A program made the position numbers and the translations under genes. Below are positions 22,827-33,900 of a stretch of 64,000 bases of DNA, one piece after another. Location of the stretch: contig CAVWYD010000009.1 of assembly GCA_963759055.1 (NCBI GenBank), positions 1 through 64,000 on the forward strand, given 5' to 3'. How positions within the stretch are numbered: the first letter of the stretch is position 1; the number at the start of each line of letters is the position of its first letter. The stretch is from Thiosocius sp963759055 (GTDB lineage: Bacteria > Pseudomonadota > Gammaproteobacteria > Chromatiales > Chromatiaceae). Under the pieces are notes generated by a model. It was not told where the DNA came from. It worked only from the letters and a program-made list of their open reading frames with translations, and ran no database searches.

Positions 22827-24584
22827 GTGATCGTCTCCGAACCCTTCATCAAAACCTGGTTTGACCTACAGCGCAGGTTGATCGTCGGCCTGCAGGTCGC
22901 CCATATCGACCTGCACGGCGCCGGCGTGTCCGAAGGGGCCCTTGTCGTCAACTATCCGGAGGGCGCCGAACACCAGCCGGATCTCGCGCTCGCGGCCGAA
23001 CTGGCGCGGCGTTCGGGTGCCCCGGTCACCGGCAATGCCGCTCCAGCCGAAGATGGCGAGCCGACGCTTCGGATCGCCTATCCGCTCCAATTGGGTGAAC
23101 ACGCCGAAGGTGCGGTGGTGATCGAGGTTGTAGCGCCGTTGAGGCGTCAGGCCAAGATCATTCAGCTGCTGCGATGGGGTGAGGCCTGGCTGAACCTGGC
23201 GATCAGGCAGGCCGGCGACACACCGGATCAATTGGTCTTTGGCGCCCTGATCGAGGCCGGGCTGGCCCAGGACGATTACGCTGCTGCGGAGACCGCGGTG
23301 CTGGCGCTGCTGCCGGACAGGGTGGGTTGCACACGCGTCGGTCTTGGGGTCAGCAAAGACGGCAGGGTGCGCCTGCTCGCCGTGTCTGATGTCTCCGAAC
23401 TGGCAAGGCGAAGTGCGCGCGCAAAGGCGGTCGAGTATGCGATGCAGGAGGCCGCGGATGCCGGTCAGACACGGCACTGGCCGCAGGATGTCGAGGCGGA
23501 TGCATCGAACCAGGCACAGCGTGACCTGGTCGAGTCGAGCGGTCTGACGGGCGTTTGCAGCGTGCCCGTGATTGCAGGCCTGGCGCGTCCCCTGGTCTTC
23601 GTTTTCGAGTTTGCGGAGGCAAAGCACTGGAGCGGGCAGGCCAGAGCCCGCTGCGAGGAGGCGGCGAGGGTGGTCGCCCCCCTGCTCGAGTTGCGACGGG
23701 CGCGCGATGCGCCCTGGATGACCCGGCTCCGTACGCTATTAAACGAAGGTCTGCAGAAAATATGGGGGCCGGCAGGCCGCGTGCGTCGCGCGCTGCTGAC
23801 CCTGCTGGTGTTGTTGCTCGTGATCCTGGGTCTGAGCGGAGGCGAATACCGGGTTTCCGCACCGGCGGTGGTCGAAGGTGCCGTGCAGCGTGCGGTGGTG
23901 GCACCGTTCGAGGGTTATATCGAACAGGCCGGGGTGCGCGCGGGACAGAAAGTGAAAAAGGGCGATCTGCTGGCCCGCCTCGACGATCGCGACCTGCAGA
24001 GTGAACGTCGCAGCCTGGTCGCCGAAGAAAGTGAACTGGCCAAGGAGCATCGCCAGGCCGTCGCGGTGCTGGACCGCGGCAAGGCCAAGATGTTCGAGGC
24101 CCAGCTGGCGCGGACGCGTGCCGGTCTGGCCCTGATCGAAGACAAGCTGGCCCGCACCGAGTTGCGCGCGCCACTCGCTGGCCTGGTGATCTCCGGCGAC
24201 TGGAGCCGTTCGCTTGGTGTGCCGGTATCGCGCGGTGAACTGCTGTTCGAGATTGCGCCGCTGGATGACTACCGGGTTGCCATCCAGGTCAGCGATCGCG
24301 AGATTGCCGGTCTTGCCGCGGGCCAGCAAGGCGAGCTGATCCTGTCGGCCCTGCCACGCCAGCCCGTGCGCCTGTCGGTTACCGACATCACCACGCTGGC
24401 GGCGGAAGAACCGGGTGAGCCGACGTTCCGGGTCGAGGCGGAACTGGCCGGTGACGCACCGGAGCTGCGACCGGGCATGGAGGGTGTGGCCAAGATCACG
24501 CTCGGCGAGCGGCGGCGCTGGTGGATATGGACCCATGCGTTGACTGACTGGTTACGACTTCAGTTCTGGCGGTGGCTGCCTTGA
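22827..24584 (+). CDS. tandem-GAF / HlyD adaptor (module B, gene 1)
   Basis: Intact paralogue of the module A gene at 2415. Two GAF-like regions (FIKTWFDLQRRLIVGLQVAH onward; then ALIEAGLAQDDYAAAETAVL to LELRRARDA) precede a membrane helix (LLTLLVLLLVILGL) and an HlyD adaptor (QRAVVAPFEGYIEQ, GQKVKKGDLLARLDDRDL, LRAPLAGLVISGDWSRSLGV, RPGMEGVAKI). GTG 22827 is chosen because GGGGA lies seven bases upstream and homology with module A begins there. The frame stays open back to TTG 22692, which would overlap the divergent HDOD start. The stop overlaps the next gene by 13 bases, indicating translational coupling. Confidence 0.88.
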   Translation: MIVSEPFIKTWFDLQRRLIVGLQVAHIDLHGAGVSEGALVVNYPEGAEHQPDLALAAELARRSGAPVTGNAAPAEDGEPTLRIAYPLQLGEHAEGAVVIEVVAPLRRQAKIIQLLRWGEAWLNLAIRQAGDTPDQLVFGALIEAGLAQDDYAAAETAVLALLPDRVGCTRVGLGVSKDGRVRLLAVSDVSELARRSARAKAVEYAMQEAADAGQTRHWPQDVEADASNQAQRDLVESSGLTGVCSVPVIAGLARPLVFVFEFAEAKHWSGQARARCEEAARVVAPLLELRRARDAPWMTRLRTLLNEGLQKIWGPAGRVRRALLTLLVLLLVILGLSGGEYRVSAPAVVEGAVQRAVVAPFEGYIEQAGVRAGQKVKKGDLLARLDDRDLQSERRSLVAEESELAKEHRQAVAVLDRGKAKMFEAQLARTRAGLALIEDKLARTELRAPLAGLVISGDWSRSLGVPVSRGELLFEIAPLDDYRVAIQVSDREIAGLAAGQQGELILSALPRQPVRLSVTDITTLAAEEPGEPTFRVEAELAGDAPELRPGMEGVAKITLGERRRWWIWTHALTDWLRLQFWRWLP

Positions 24585-26743
24585 ATCAGGCGCCTGCACC
24601 GGTTGATCCCTCTACGATGCTGTGGGAGCGCATGGCCGGATTGCGCCTGCACCTCCGCGACACGGTATCCGTGCATGAACACCGTTACCGCGGGCGCCAC
24701 TGGTATCTGCTGCGCGACACCCTGGGTAAACAGCAGTACCGTTTGAGCCAGGGCGTCTACCAGCTGATCGCCCGTTTGGACGGTCGCCAGACCCTGGCCG
24801 AAGCGTACGCGCGTTTCACCGCCGGCCGGCCGGCGCCCGTGGATCCACAGCCCGAGCTGCTGACCACGCTGACCCAGCTGCATGCCGCCGGCCTGCTGGC
24901 TGCCGACTCGATAAAGGATGTCGGCCCCCTGATCACACAGCAGCGGCAGCAGCGCCGCAAACGCAAGCTCTCGCGCTGGCTGCGCCTGCTGTCGCCGCGC
25001 ATGCCACTGGTCGACCCGGACCGTTTTCTCGGACGCACGCTGCCCTGGGTCGGGTGGTTTTTTCACCCCGCCGCACTGCTGGTCTGGCTGCTGCTGGCCG
25101 GTATGGCCGGGCTGCAGGCCCTGATGCACTGGGATGCGCTGGCACTGTATGGGGCGCAGCGCCTGGATGACCCGCAGAGCTGGCTGCTGCTGGTCTGTGT
25201 CTACCCCCTGGTCAAGGGGCTGCACGAACTCGGCCACGGATTTGCTGCGAAATCTTCCGGCGCCGAGGTGAACGAGATGGGCATCACCCTGTTGGTGTTC
25301 CTGCCGGTGCCCTATGTCGACGCCTCCGCCGCCTCCGTACTGGAAAGCAAGTACCGGCGCATCCTGGTCGGTGCTGCGGGGATCATTGTCGAACTGCTGC
25401 TTGCGGCATTGGCGATGTTCGCCTGGCTGCAGCTGCCCGACGGCCTGCTACGCGAAGCGGCCTTCGCGGTGATGCTGATCGGTGGTGTGTCGACGCTGTT
25501 GTTCAATGGCAACCCGCTGTTGCGCTTCGATGGTTACTACGTGCTTTCAGATGCGATCGAGATCCCGAACCTGGCAACGCGTGCCGCGCGCTATTACGGT
25601 TACCTGGCGCGCCGTTACCTGTTGGGGATTGACGCCGAGCGCGCACCGAACACCGCGCAAGGCGAGCGGCGCTGGCTGCTGTTCTTCGGCGCGGCCTCGA
25701 CCCTGTATCGGCTGTCGATCACCATCGGCATTGCCCTGTTCCTGATTGCGGTGGTGCCGACATTGGGCGTGGTGATGGCGGCCTGGCTGGTGATTGCACA
25801 ACTCGCGCTGCCGGTCGGGCGTCAACTGCATTTCCTGTTGTTCAGCCCGGTGCTGGTCGGGCGACGGCTGCGCGCGCTGATCGTGGTCGGCGGTCTGATT
25901 GCGACCGGCCTGCTTCTGCTTGCCCTGGTGCCGGTCTCATCGAGCACCCAGGCAGACGGCGTGGTGCTGTTGCCCGAGCGGGCGATCGTGCGCGCCGGTG
26001 TGGATGGTTTTCTCGAGCGCCAGCTGGTCGCTCACGGCGGCGGGGTGCGACGCGGCGATGTCCTGTTCGTCCTGAGCAATCGTCAGCTGGAGGCAGATAT
26101 CGCGATCCTGGAGGCGCGTATCGAGGAGCTGGGTGCGCGCCATGACGCGGTGGCCTTCGATGATCGTCTGGCGCGCGATATTCATGCCGAACGTCTGTAC
26201 GAGGCGCGCCGTGAATTTTCCGAGTTGCAGGAGCGGCGCGACCGACTGACCGTTTTGAGCCCCGGTGACGGTGTGCTGCAAGTGCCGCATACGGACGACC
26301 GGCTGGGGCGGCTGGTATCCCAGGGCGACCTGCTGGCGTATATCGCGGATGAATCGGACGCCAGGGTGCGGATCGTGGCGACCCAGGAAGACGCATCCCG
26401 TATCCGCGAGTCGATCGAACGTATCCGGGTGCGCCCGGCGGGTATCGGTGCAGCAGTCGTCGATGGCCGGCTGCTGCAGGAGATGCCGGCTGCTTCGGAT
26501 ACGTTGCCCAGCGCGGTGCTGGGCAGTCGCGGCGGCGGCGCCATCCAGGTCGACGCACGGGACGAGCGCGGACTGAAGACGCTGCACAAGGTGTTCGCGT
26601 TCGATATCGCCGTTCCGTTCAATGCGGCCACGCAGTATGTCGGCAGCCGTGCCTATGTACGTTTCGAGCACCCGGCAAGACCGCTGCTGGCACGTTGGTA
26701 CGACAGTGGACGTCGATTGTTGATGGAACAGATCGGCGAGTAG
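24572..26743 (+). CDS. PqqD-like / M50 peptidase / HlyD fusion (module B, gene 2)
   Basis: 723 residues, intact, the best copy of this architecture in the window. A PqqD-like N-terminus (RGRHWYLLRDTLGKQQYRLS) is followed by a membrane domain with HELGH (218-222), the conserved MGITLLVFLPVPYVDASAA and LLRFDGYYVLSD (~318-328), more helices, then a lipoyl/HlyD domain (GVDGFLERQLVAHGGGVRRG, LEARIEELG) and a C-terminal part (LPSAVLGSRGGGAIQVDARD, SRAYVRFEHPARPLL). Both zinc-binding motifs of site-2-type proteases are present. GTG 24572 is used; TTG 24581 is an alternative. Such proteases cut within or next to membrane segments, so the hydrophobic C-terminus of the LEPR-XLL protein is a candidate substrate (inference). 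Confidence 0.92.
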   Translation: MAALNQAPAPVDPSTMLWERMAGLRLHLRDTVSVHEHRYRGRHWYLLRDTLGKQQYRLSQGVYQLIARLDGRQTLAEAYARFTAGRPAPVDPQPELLTTLTQLHAAGLLAADSIKDVGPLITQQRQQRRKRKLSRWLRLLSPRMPLVDPDRFLGRTLPWVGWFFHPAALLVWLLLAGMAGLQALMHWDALALYGAQRLDDPQSWLLLVCVYPLVKGLHELGHGFAAKSSGAEVNEMGITLLVFLPVPYVDASAASVLESKYRRILVGAAGIIVELLLAALAMFAWLQLPDGLLREAAFAVMLIGGVSTLLFNGNPLLRFDGYYVLSDAIEIPNLATRAARYYGYLARRYLLGIDAERAPNTAQGERRWLLFFGAASTLYRLSITIGIALFLIAVVPTLGVVMAAWLVIAQLALPVGRQLHFLLFSPVLVGRRLRALIVVGGLIATGLLLLALVPVSSSTQADGVVLLPERAIVRAGVDGFLERQLVAHGGGVRRGDVLFVLSNRQLEADIAILEARIEELGARHDAVAFDDRLARDIHAERLYEARREFSELQERRDRLTVLSPGDGVLQVPHTDDRLGRLVSQGDLLAYIADESDARVRIVATQEDASRIRESIERIRVRPAGIGAAVVDGRLLQEMPAASDTLPSAVLGSRGGGAIQVDARDERGLKTLHKVFAFDIAVPFNAATQYVGSRAYVRFEHPARPLLARWYDSGRRLLMEQIGE

Positions 26744-26965
26744 GTGGTCGGGCTGCGCCCGGTTTTTTTCGGCGGGTGGAACCCGCCCTACGACGGGGAA
26801 CGCAAAGTGCGCGAAGTTGGCGCAGAGACCGCAAAGGTTAAATCTCAAAAAATAGCTCTGCGCCCTTTGCGAAGCCTCTGCGACCTCTGCGTTCCCATGG
26901 ACGTTGAACAGCGGTGTAGGTCGGCCTTTGCCCGACATTCTGCCGTCCTGTGCAGCCCGCCCTGC
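26744..26965. repeat. composite intergenic repeat, palindromes plus a large inverted repeat (copy 3)
   Basis: It begins directly after the stop at 26743 with GGTCGGGCTGCGCCCGG and CGGCGGGTGGAACCCGCCC. Then comes an imperfect inverted repeat with arms GGGAACGCAAAGTGCGCGAA and CCTCTGCGACCTCTGCGTTC, and a final GTAGGTCGGCCTTTGCCCGAC. A second full copy lies at 43262-43506. Open frames through it are not genes. Confidence 0.8.
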
Positions 26966-27049
26966 GGTTTTTCCAGAATTAACATCCCCTTAATAGATCC
27001 TGCCATTGGCCGACACAGATTGTGGACTCTTACTCAATCTGAATCAGTC

Positions 27050-27955
27050 ATGCAGAACAAAATTCCTCTTTGTCACATAGCGGCCATAATCGCCCTTGGT
27101 TTGATCAGTGCGGCCCCCGCGTTTGCAGTCGAACCCCAGGCGGAAGGATTCCATTGCGTCATCACGCCGTCGCAAACGGTCGAACTGGGCAGCCCGGTAC
27201 CCGGCCAGTTGCACGAGGTGCTGGTCGATCGCAGTGATACCGTAACGGCCGGACAGATCGTCGCCAGCATCGATTCGCGCCTTGAACAGGCCAGCCTGGA
27301 GATCGCCCGTTTCAGGGCAGAGACCGACACCGAGGTCAGCCTGCGCAAGGCGGCCTATGCGATAGACCGCAGAACGGCAAAACGCCTGACATCGCTGGCG
27401 GCGTCCAAGGTGGCCTCGGCGCAGGACAAGGACCGCGCGGCGCGTGAATCCCGCCTGTCCGCCTGGCGCCTGCAGCAGGCCAAGGACGATCTCGACCTGT
27501 ACTCACTGGAGCTGGCACGGGCCGAAGCGGCACTGGATCGGCGCAGGATCCGCAGCCCGATCGACGGCAGGGTCGTGGCCCGCCTGCACAACCCCGGCGA
27601 ATACATCGAAGACGAGCCGCTGATGCGGATCGTCAAGCTCGACCCCCTGTACATCGAGGCAATCATGCCTATGCGCCTGTTCGGTACCGTGAAACCGGGC
27701 ATGCAGGCCGAAGTCTTTCCCGAACTGGAGGATGGAATATCACATGCGGCGACCGTGGTGCTGGTCGACCCGATGGGTGATGCCGGCAGTGGCACCTTTG
27801 GTGCGCGACTGTCATTGCCCAACCCCGACCATCAAATCCCGGCCGGCATGAAATGTCGGGTGCAACTCAAAGCCAAGAGCCCGGTACTCAGCGAACTCAA
27901 GGGAAAGTCGGACAACTCGCCACGGCTGGCCGCGTCGAAAACCGTTTTGCCCTGA
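27050..27955 (+). CDS. exported HlyD-family periplasmic adaptor (module B, gene 3)
   Basis: ATG 27050 starts a signal peptide (MQNKIPLCHIAAIIALGLIS, cleavage near APAFA). The mature adaptor has LGSPVPGQLHEVLVDRSDTV, a coiled-coil hairpin (~80-160), RRRIRSPIDGRVVARLHNPG, EYIEDEPLMRIVKLDPLYIE and FGARLSLPNPDHQIPAGMKC. It is the counterpart of the module A protein at 6733 and shares its layout (VDRSD, GEY(I/V)ED, GTFG motifs), but ends without the linker and SPOR-like region. About 300 residues is short for HlyD proteins. It likely forms a periplasmic ring or bridge with the other adaptors. The giant gene starts 32 bases downstream. Confidence 0.9.
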   Translation: MQNKIPLCHIAAIIALGLISAAPAFAVEPQAEGFHCVITPSQTVELGSPVPGQLHEVLVDRSDTVTAGQIVASIDSRLEQASLEIARFRAETDTEVSLRKAAYAIDRRTAKRLTSLAASKVASAQDKDRAARESRLSAWRLQQAKDDLDLYSLELARAEAALDRRRIRSPIDGRVVARLHNPGEYIEDEPLMRIVKLDPLYIEAIMPMRLFGTVKPGMQAEVFPELEDGISHAATVVLVDPMGDAGSGTFGARLSLPNPDHQIPAGMKCRVQLKAKSPVLSELKGKSDNSPRLAASKTVLP

Positions 27956-27987
27956 GCAGAGCGGTGAGCGGCGAAGACGGCAGATAA

Positions 27988-30900
27988 ATGTTCGGGCGGT
28001 GCAAGCGTAGCAGGCAAGCGGAGCTCGATGACTACACCGTCGAGCCGATGGAACCGCGCGTTCTGCTCTCAGCCGATGCGCTCGGCGTGGACGCCGGCGT
28101 TCTCGACCATGATACGGCCGGACAGGCCGACTGGGATCTGAAAGACGCGGATGACTGGTCCAGGTCGCTCGCCAGCCATGACATTGCAGATACCGCGCCC
28201 CTTACCCCGGTAGGCGACGACACAGACAGCCGCGTCGAGATCGTCTTTCTGGATGCCGGGGTTGAAGATGGCCAGCAACTGCTGGCGGATCTGCTTTCAC
28301 AAAACGGGTCAACGATCACCCAGGTCCACCTGATTGACTCGAATTCGGACGGTGTTGATCAGATCGCCCAGGTGCTGGCAGGCCAGCAGGGCATCGATGC
28401 GATTCACATCATTTCTCACGGCGCCGCCGGACAGATACAGCTCGGCAGCGGCACACTTTCGACCGACAGCCTGGATGGCTACGCCGGTCAACTGAACGAC
28501 TGGGGTAGCACACTCGCCGATTCGGGCGACATCCTGATCTACGGCTGCGATCTCGCGGCTGACACTCAGGGGCGGGCGCTGGTCAATGCCATCGGCATAC
28601 TGACCGGTGCAGATGTCGCTGCCTCAGTCGACCAAACCGGCCATGCCGCCCAGGGCGGCGACTGGGATCTGGAATACCAGGTCGGGAGGTCGAGACACAG
28701 TCCTTCACGATGGTCGATGTGCCGGTTTGGCAGGGCACGCTGGCCACAGCGACGCTCAACCCCGTCGCAGATACCTGGCTGGATGAGTTCGACACGAACG
28801 TCAACTACGGCGACCAAGCCGTCCTTCACTTCGATGAGCAGGGCGGCGACTATGGCCATGGCCGCGTGCTGCTGGCGTTTGATCTCACTACGCTGCCGGG
28901 GGGTGCCACTATTACCGGTGCCACGCTGGAGCTGAATGCCACCAACCCGAACGGTCACCAGTTCGACCGACATACATGTGCTCGAGGTTACCGAGGCCTG
29001 GGACGAGGGCACCGGCAGCGGCGACGGTGCGACCTGGGATGATCGCCAGACGGGTCGTGGACTGGAGTTCGCTCGACCGACGGCGGCACACTTCGATACC
29101 AGTCCAATCGACACCCTGACGACCTCATCGGCCGGTTTGCACACCTGGGACGTCACCTCGTTGGTCCAGGACTGGTATGCCGGCACCAAGACCAACTATG
29201 GTCTGATGCTCGCCAGTGACGACACCGGTGATCGCGAGTTCGATTACGACAGCAGCTGAGAGTGTCGGTACGCCGCCGCAGCTGGTTGTGACCTACAACA
29301 CCGCCCCGTCCACGCTTTGGATGTCCACGACCGGCAACGTCGGTCGACAGCGGTGCGCCGGGACTGAACGCGTGGCAGAACGGGGAAGTGATCGAGTTGG
29401 GCGGACCCCGACCTGGAGTTTGCCCCGGGGACGACTGACGGTACCTTCTCGTCTGCCGCGAACCTTGAAACACTTGGCCGGCACCAACCTCGATGTCGAT
29501 GGGCTGCACTATGTGACAAGCGACATCACGCTCGGCTCGACAAACACGGTTGTTCTGCAGCGTGGTGACGTGCTGTTCTCCACGAATGGGTTCGAGATGA
29601 TCACCGGGCTGGGGGACGTGGAGAGGGACGACGTCATCCGCTTCCGACCCGATACCGCTGGCGATTACAGCAGCGGAACCTTCTCCTACGTGCTGGGCGA
29701 AGTGTTGGGTGGCTTACCCAAAGACCTGAAGGCCTTCACACTTATCGAACAGGATACGCCGTTTGGCGACACCACGCTGAACGCCGGTGACTTCCTGTTG
29801 GTCGACGAAGACGATCCGAGCAGCGTTTACCTGTTCCGCACCGCGAATGCCGGCAATGCCACCCAAACCAACGGCACAATCGAACTCCTGATTACCGGAA
29901 GCGATGTCGGCATTACCGCGGCGATCGACGGCCTGGAGTTGGTCGAAACGAACACGACCCTCGGTGACGAGACCCTCGCGGCCGGTGAACTGCTGCTGTC
30001 GGTCGATGCCCTGGACAGCGGCATCGGGACGAGCGATGTCACGGCCGATGAGCAGGATGTCTTCCGCCTGCAGGCGGTCAAGACGACGGCGGTGACCGGG
30101 ACGTCGGTAGCAGATGCCGCCATTTTGCTTGATGGGACGTCGCTGAGTCTCGATACGGCCGGCGAGGACCTCGATGCGTTGACCATGGTGTCCAGTGGTA
30201 CCGCCACCGCGGCGCCGACCAGCACCCTGACCGTCACGACCGAAACAGACGTTGACGACGGCGATACCTCTTCTGTTTCTGCGCTGATCGCCGATCCGGG
30301 CACCGATGGTGAGATCTCGCTGCGCGAGGCCATTACCGCCGCGAATGCGACGGCTGGACTCAACACGATCAATTTCGATATTACGGGAGCGGGGACGCAC
30401 GTGATATCACTCGATCCAATTTATGGAGCACTGCCGTATATCACCGGCACGGTGATTATCGACGGGACCAGCGAGCCCAACTACACGAATGCGCCGGTGA
30501 TACAGATCGATGGCACCGCATTGAGCGCAGTGATCGGCAACAACTACGATGCCTTCCGGCTTACTTCCGGCAGTGACGGCTCGGTCATCCGCGGGCTAAG
30601 CATCACAAACTTTACCGACAGCGGGGACTGGGGGGATGCCTTCGACGTCCGCTCGGACTACAACACGATCGTCGGAAACTACATCGGTATCGCGCCCGAC
30701 GGCACGACAGCCGATGGCAACGAGGTCGGCATCAAGCTGAGCAATGGAGCGGATTTCAACACCATCGGCGGGGCGACCTTGACTGATCGCAACTACATCA
30801 GCGGTAACAGTTACGCCGGCGTCGTAATCAAAGACAACACCACGAACGACAACCGAATCACCGGTAACTGGATCGGTCTCGATAAGAACGGCGATGTGGT

Positions 30901-33900
30901 TTCCGCGGGCGACCACGGCGTCGTTATGTGGGATGGGGTCTACAACAACCAGGTCGGCGGCGTGAACCCGGGCGAGGGCAACCGCATCGCCGGGCACAAC
31001 AACGGGGTTGTCGTCGACAACAACGGTGCCGATTCACTCAATAACGCCATCCTCGGCAACGAGATCTTTTCCGTCAACGAGATGGCGATCGATCTCGACA
31101 ACGAGCAGGTTACCGCCAACGACGCCGGCGACATCGACAGCGGCCCCAACGACCTGCTCAATCATCCCGTACTGACGGTCTGTCGACCAGGACGGCGCCG
31201 ACCTCGATATCGACTTCGATCTCGACGTGCCGGCCGGCGACCTACCGCATCGAGTTCTTCGAGAACCCGGCCGGCATCGGTGGCATCGGGTTGGGCGAAG
31301 GGCAGGTCTTTCTCGGTGCGGTGACCGTGACCCACACCGGGCGGCGGCTCGCAGTCGTTCAGCGAGACCCTGACAGGGGTGACCGCCGACGGCGATCGAC
31401 AGCGTGACGGCGACGGCGACCGAGGACCTGGGCAGTGGCAGCTATGGCGAGCACCTCGGAGTTCAGTGCCCCGATCGGCCAGCTTGCCCCGGAACTCGAT
31501 GGTGCCAATGACCTGACATCGATCGATGAGGACCCTGGCAGCAACCCGGGTACCCTGGTCTCCGCCCTGATCGCAGGGCAGGTCGACGACCCGAACGCCG
31601 GCGATCCGGCGGGCATTGCCGTGACCGCGGTCGACGATGCCAACGGGACCTGGGAATACAGCATCAATGGCGGGACCGACTGGCTGGCCTTTGCCGCGGT
31701 CGATGCGTCGAGTGCAAGGCTGCTCGCCGCGGATGCCGATACTCTGGTGCGCTTCGTCCCGGATGCCGAATTGGAGCGGCACCGTCACCGACGGCCTCAC
31801 CTTCCACGCCTGGGATCAGACCAGCGGCAGCAATGGCGGTACCGCAGACATCTCGGCCGGCGCGGACACGGTGCGCGACGACTTCAGTACTGTTGACTAC
31901 GGGAACAACAATGGCTCTGCAAGCTGGGCTGGGTCTTGGGTCGAATCGGGCGATGACAATCAGCCGGACTCGGGCCAGGTCCAGATCACGGGCGGAATGC
32001 TGCAGCTCGACAACCAGGACGCCTTCGTTGACGGCAATTACGAGGAGCGCGTGACTCGGGCGGTCGATCTCTCTTCGGCCACGACCGCCACCTTGAGTTT
32101 CGATTTCCAGATGCTCGGCGTTGTCGAGGACAACGACAAGGCGCGAGTGCAGATGTCGTCCAATGGTGGAACGGACTGGACCACGCTGGAGACATTCGCC
32201 GGTGACGGGCCGTCTGCCGGTTCGAGAAGCTATGACATTTCTTCGTATGCGACCGCCGATACCCAGATACGCTTCCGGATCAGCAATGGATTCGGTGGCG
32301 CAGGAGAATTCTTCGCGGTCGACGACGTCGAGATCGCCTATTCGAACGAAAAGACGGGTGGAAACACCGCCTTCAGTACGGCCTCGGCGTCGAGTTCCGT
32401 CACCGTCAATCCGGTCAACGACGCACCCACGCTTACCACATTCGTCGACGTGGTGGACACGACCAGCGAGGACACGGAGGTCGAGATCAGCTTCGGTGAT
32501 CTGGCGGTATGGGGCGACGAGAACGACATCGACGGCACGGTGGATGCCTTTGTCGTCAAGTCTGTCACCAGCGGCACGCTGAAGATAGGCAGCGACGCCG
32601 GAAGCGCTACGGCCTGGGTGTCGGGCAGCAACGATGCCCTGAACGCAACGACCCACGCCTATTGGACGCCCACGCTGGCCGCCAACGGCACCTTGGGCGC
32701 GTTCGAGGTTGTTGCAAAAGACAACGACGGCGCCGAGTCGCTGGTCAATGTCCAGGTCGAGGTGGAGGTCACCAGCGTGAACAACGCGCCGACCCTCGGC
32801 GGAGGCCCGTCTAACCTGCCCGGCACCGACGAAGACACCATCTCCACGGGAGTACAGGTCTCGACCATCCTTTCCGGACTGACGACCTTTGATGGTGATG
32901 GCGATACCCTGGGGCTCGCCATCGAGGCGGTGACCGGTAACGGTGCCTGGCAGTACTCGACCGATTCCACGGACGGCAGCAATGGTGGCTGGGTAGACTT
33001 CGGGCTCAGTGAGTGAAAGCAGTGCGCTGCTGCTGTCGAACAGCAGCTGGGTGCGCTACAAACCCGACTTTCTGAACGGCGAGAGCGTGGATTTCACCTT
33101 CCATGCCTGGGACGGTAGCACCGATAGTGCATCGACAGCGCTGACCCAGGTCTACGCCAACCCCGGTGCCGGCGGCGGCAGCACGGCCTATTCCGATACG
33201 GCGGCACAGGCCAGTCTTGTCGTAAGCGACGTGGACGATGTACCGGTGATCACCGGCGATACCAGCGGCAGCGTGAGCGAAGACGATGCCGCGACCCTGA
33301 CGGTGAGCGGCGATCTGGATGCCACAGGTGGTGACACGGGTGAGGACCTGTTCAATGCCGAGACATTGACGGGCAGCTACGGTGACCTGACGGTTACGTC
33401 CGCCGGTGGCTGGACCTACAGTGCCGACAACAGCCAGGCGGGGATCCAGGCACTGGCCCTTTCAGATACGCTGACCGAGATCTTCACGGTCACCAATGCC
33501 GATGGCGCGACCACCCAGACAGTGACCATCACGATCGCCGGTGTCGATGATGTGCCGGTGATCACGGGTGACATTAGCGGTAGCGTCAGCGAAGACGATG
33601 CCGCGACCCTGACCGTGAGCGGCGATCTGGATGCCACCGGCGGCGACACCGGTGAGGATGAATTCAACGCCGAGACCCTGAGCGGGACCTATGGTGATGT
33701 GTCGATCCTCGCGGACGGTAGCTGGACCTATACCGCCGACAACAGCCAGGCGTCGATCCAGGCCCTGGGTGCGGGTGAGAGTCTGACGGAGACCTTTACG
33801 GTCACCAACGCCGACGATGTCACCACGGCAACGGTGACGATAACGATAGACGGTGTAAATGATGCCCCGACCGTCGTGGCCATCAATCTGGGCAACATCA

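Noticed and set aside
26744..27049. N-terminal extension of the module B HlyD protein, and minus-strand frames over the same DNA
   Set aside because: The DNA is the composite intergenic repeat, also present at 43262. ATG 27050 with a signal peptide is the better start.
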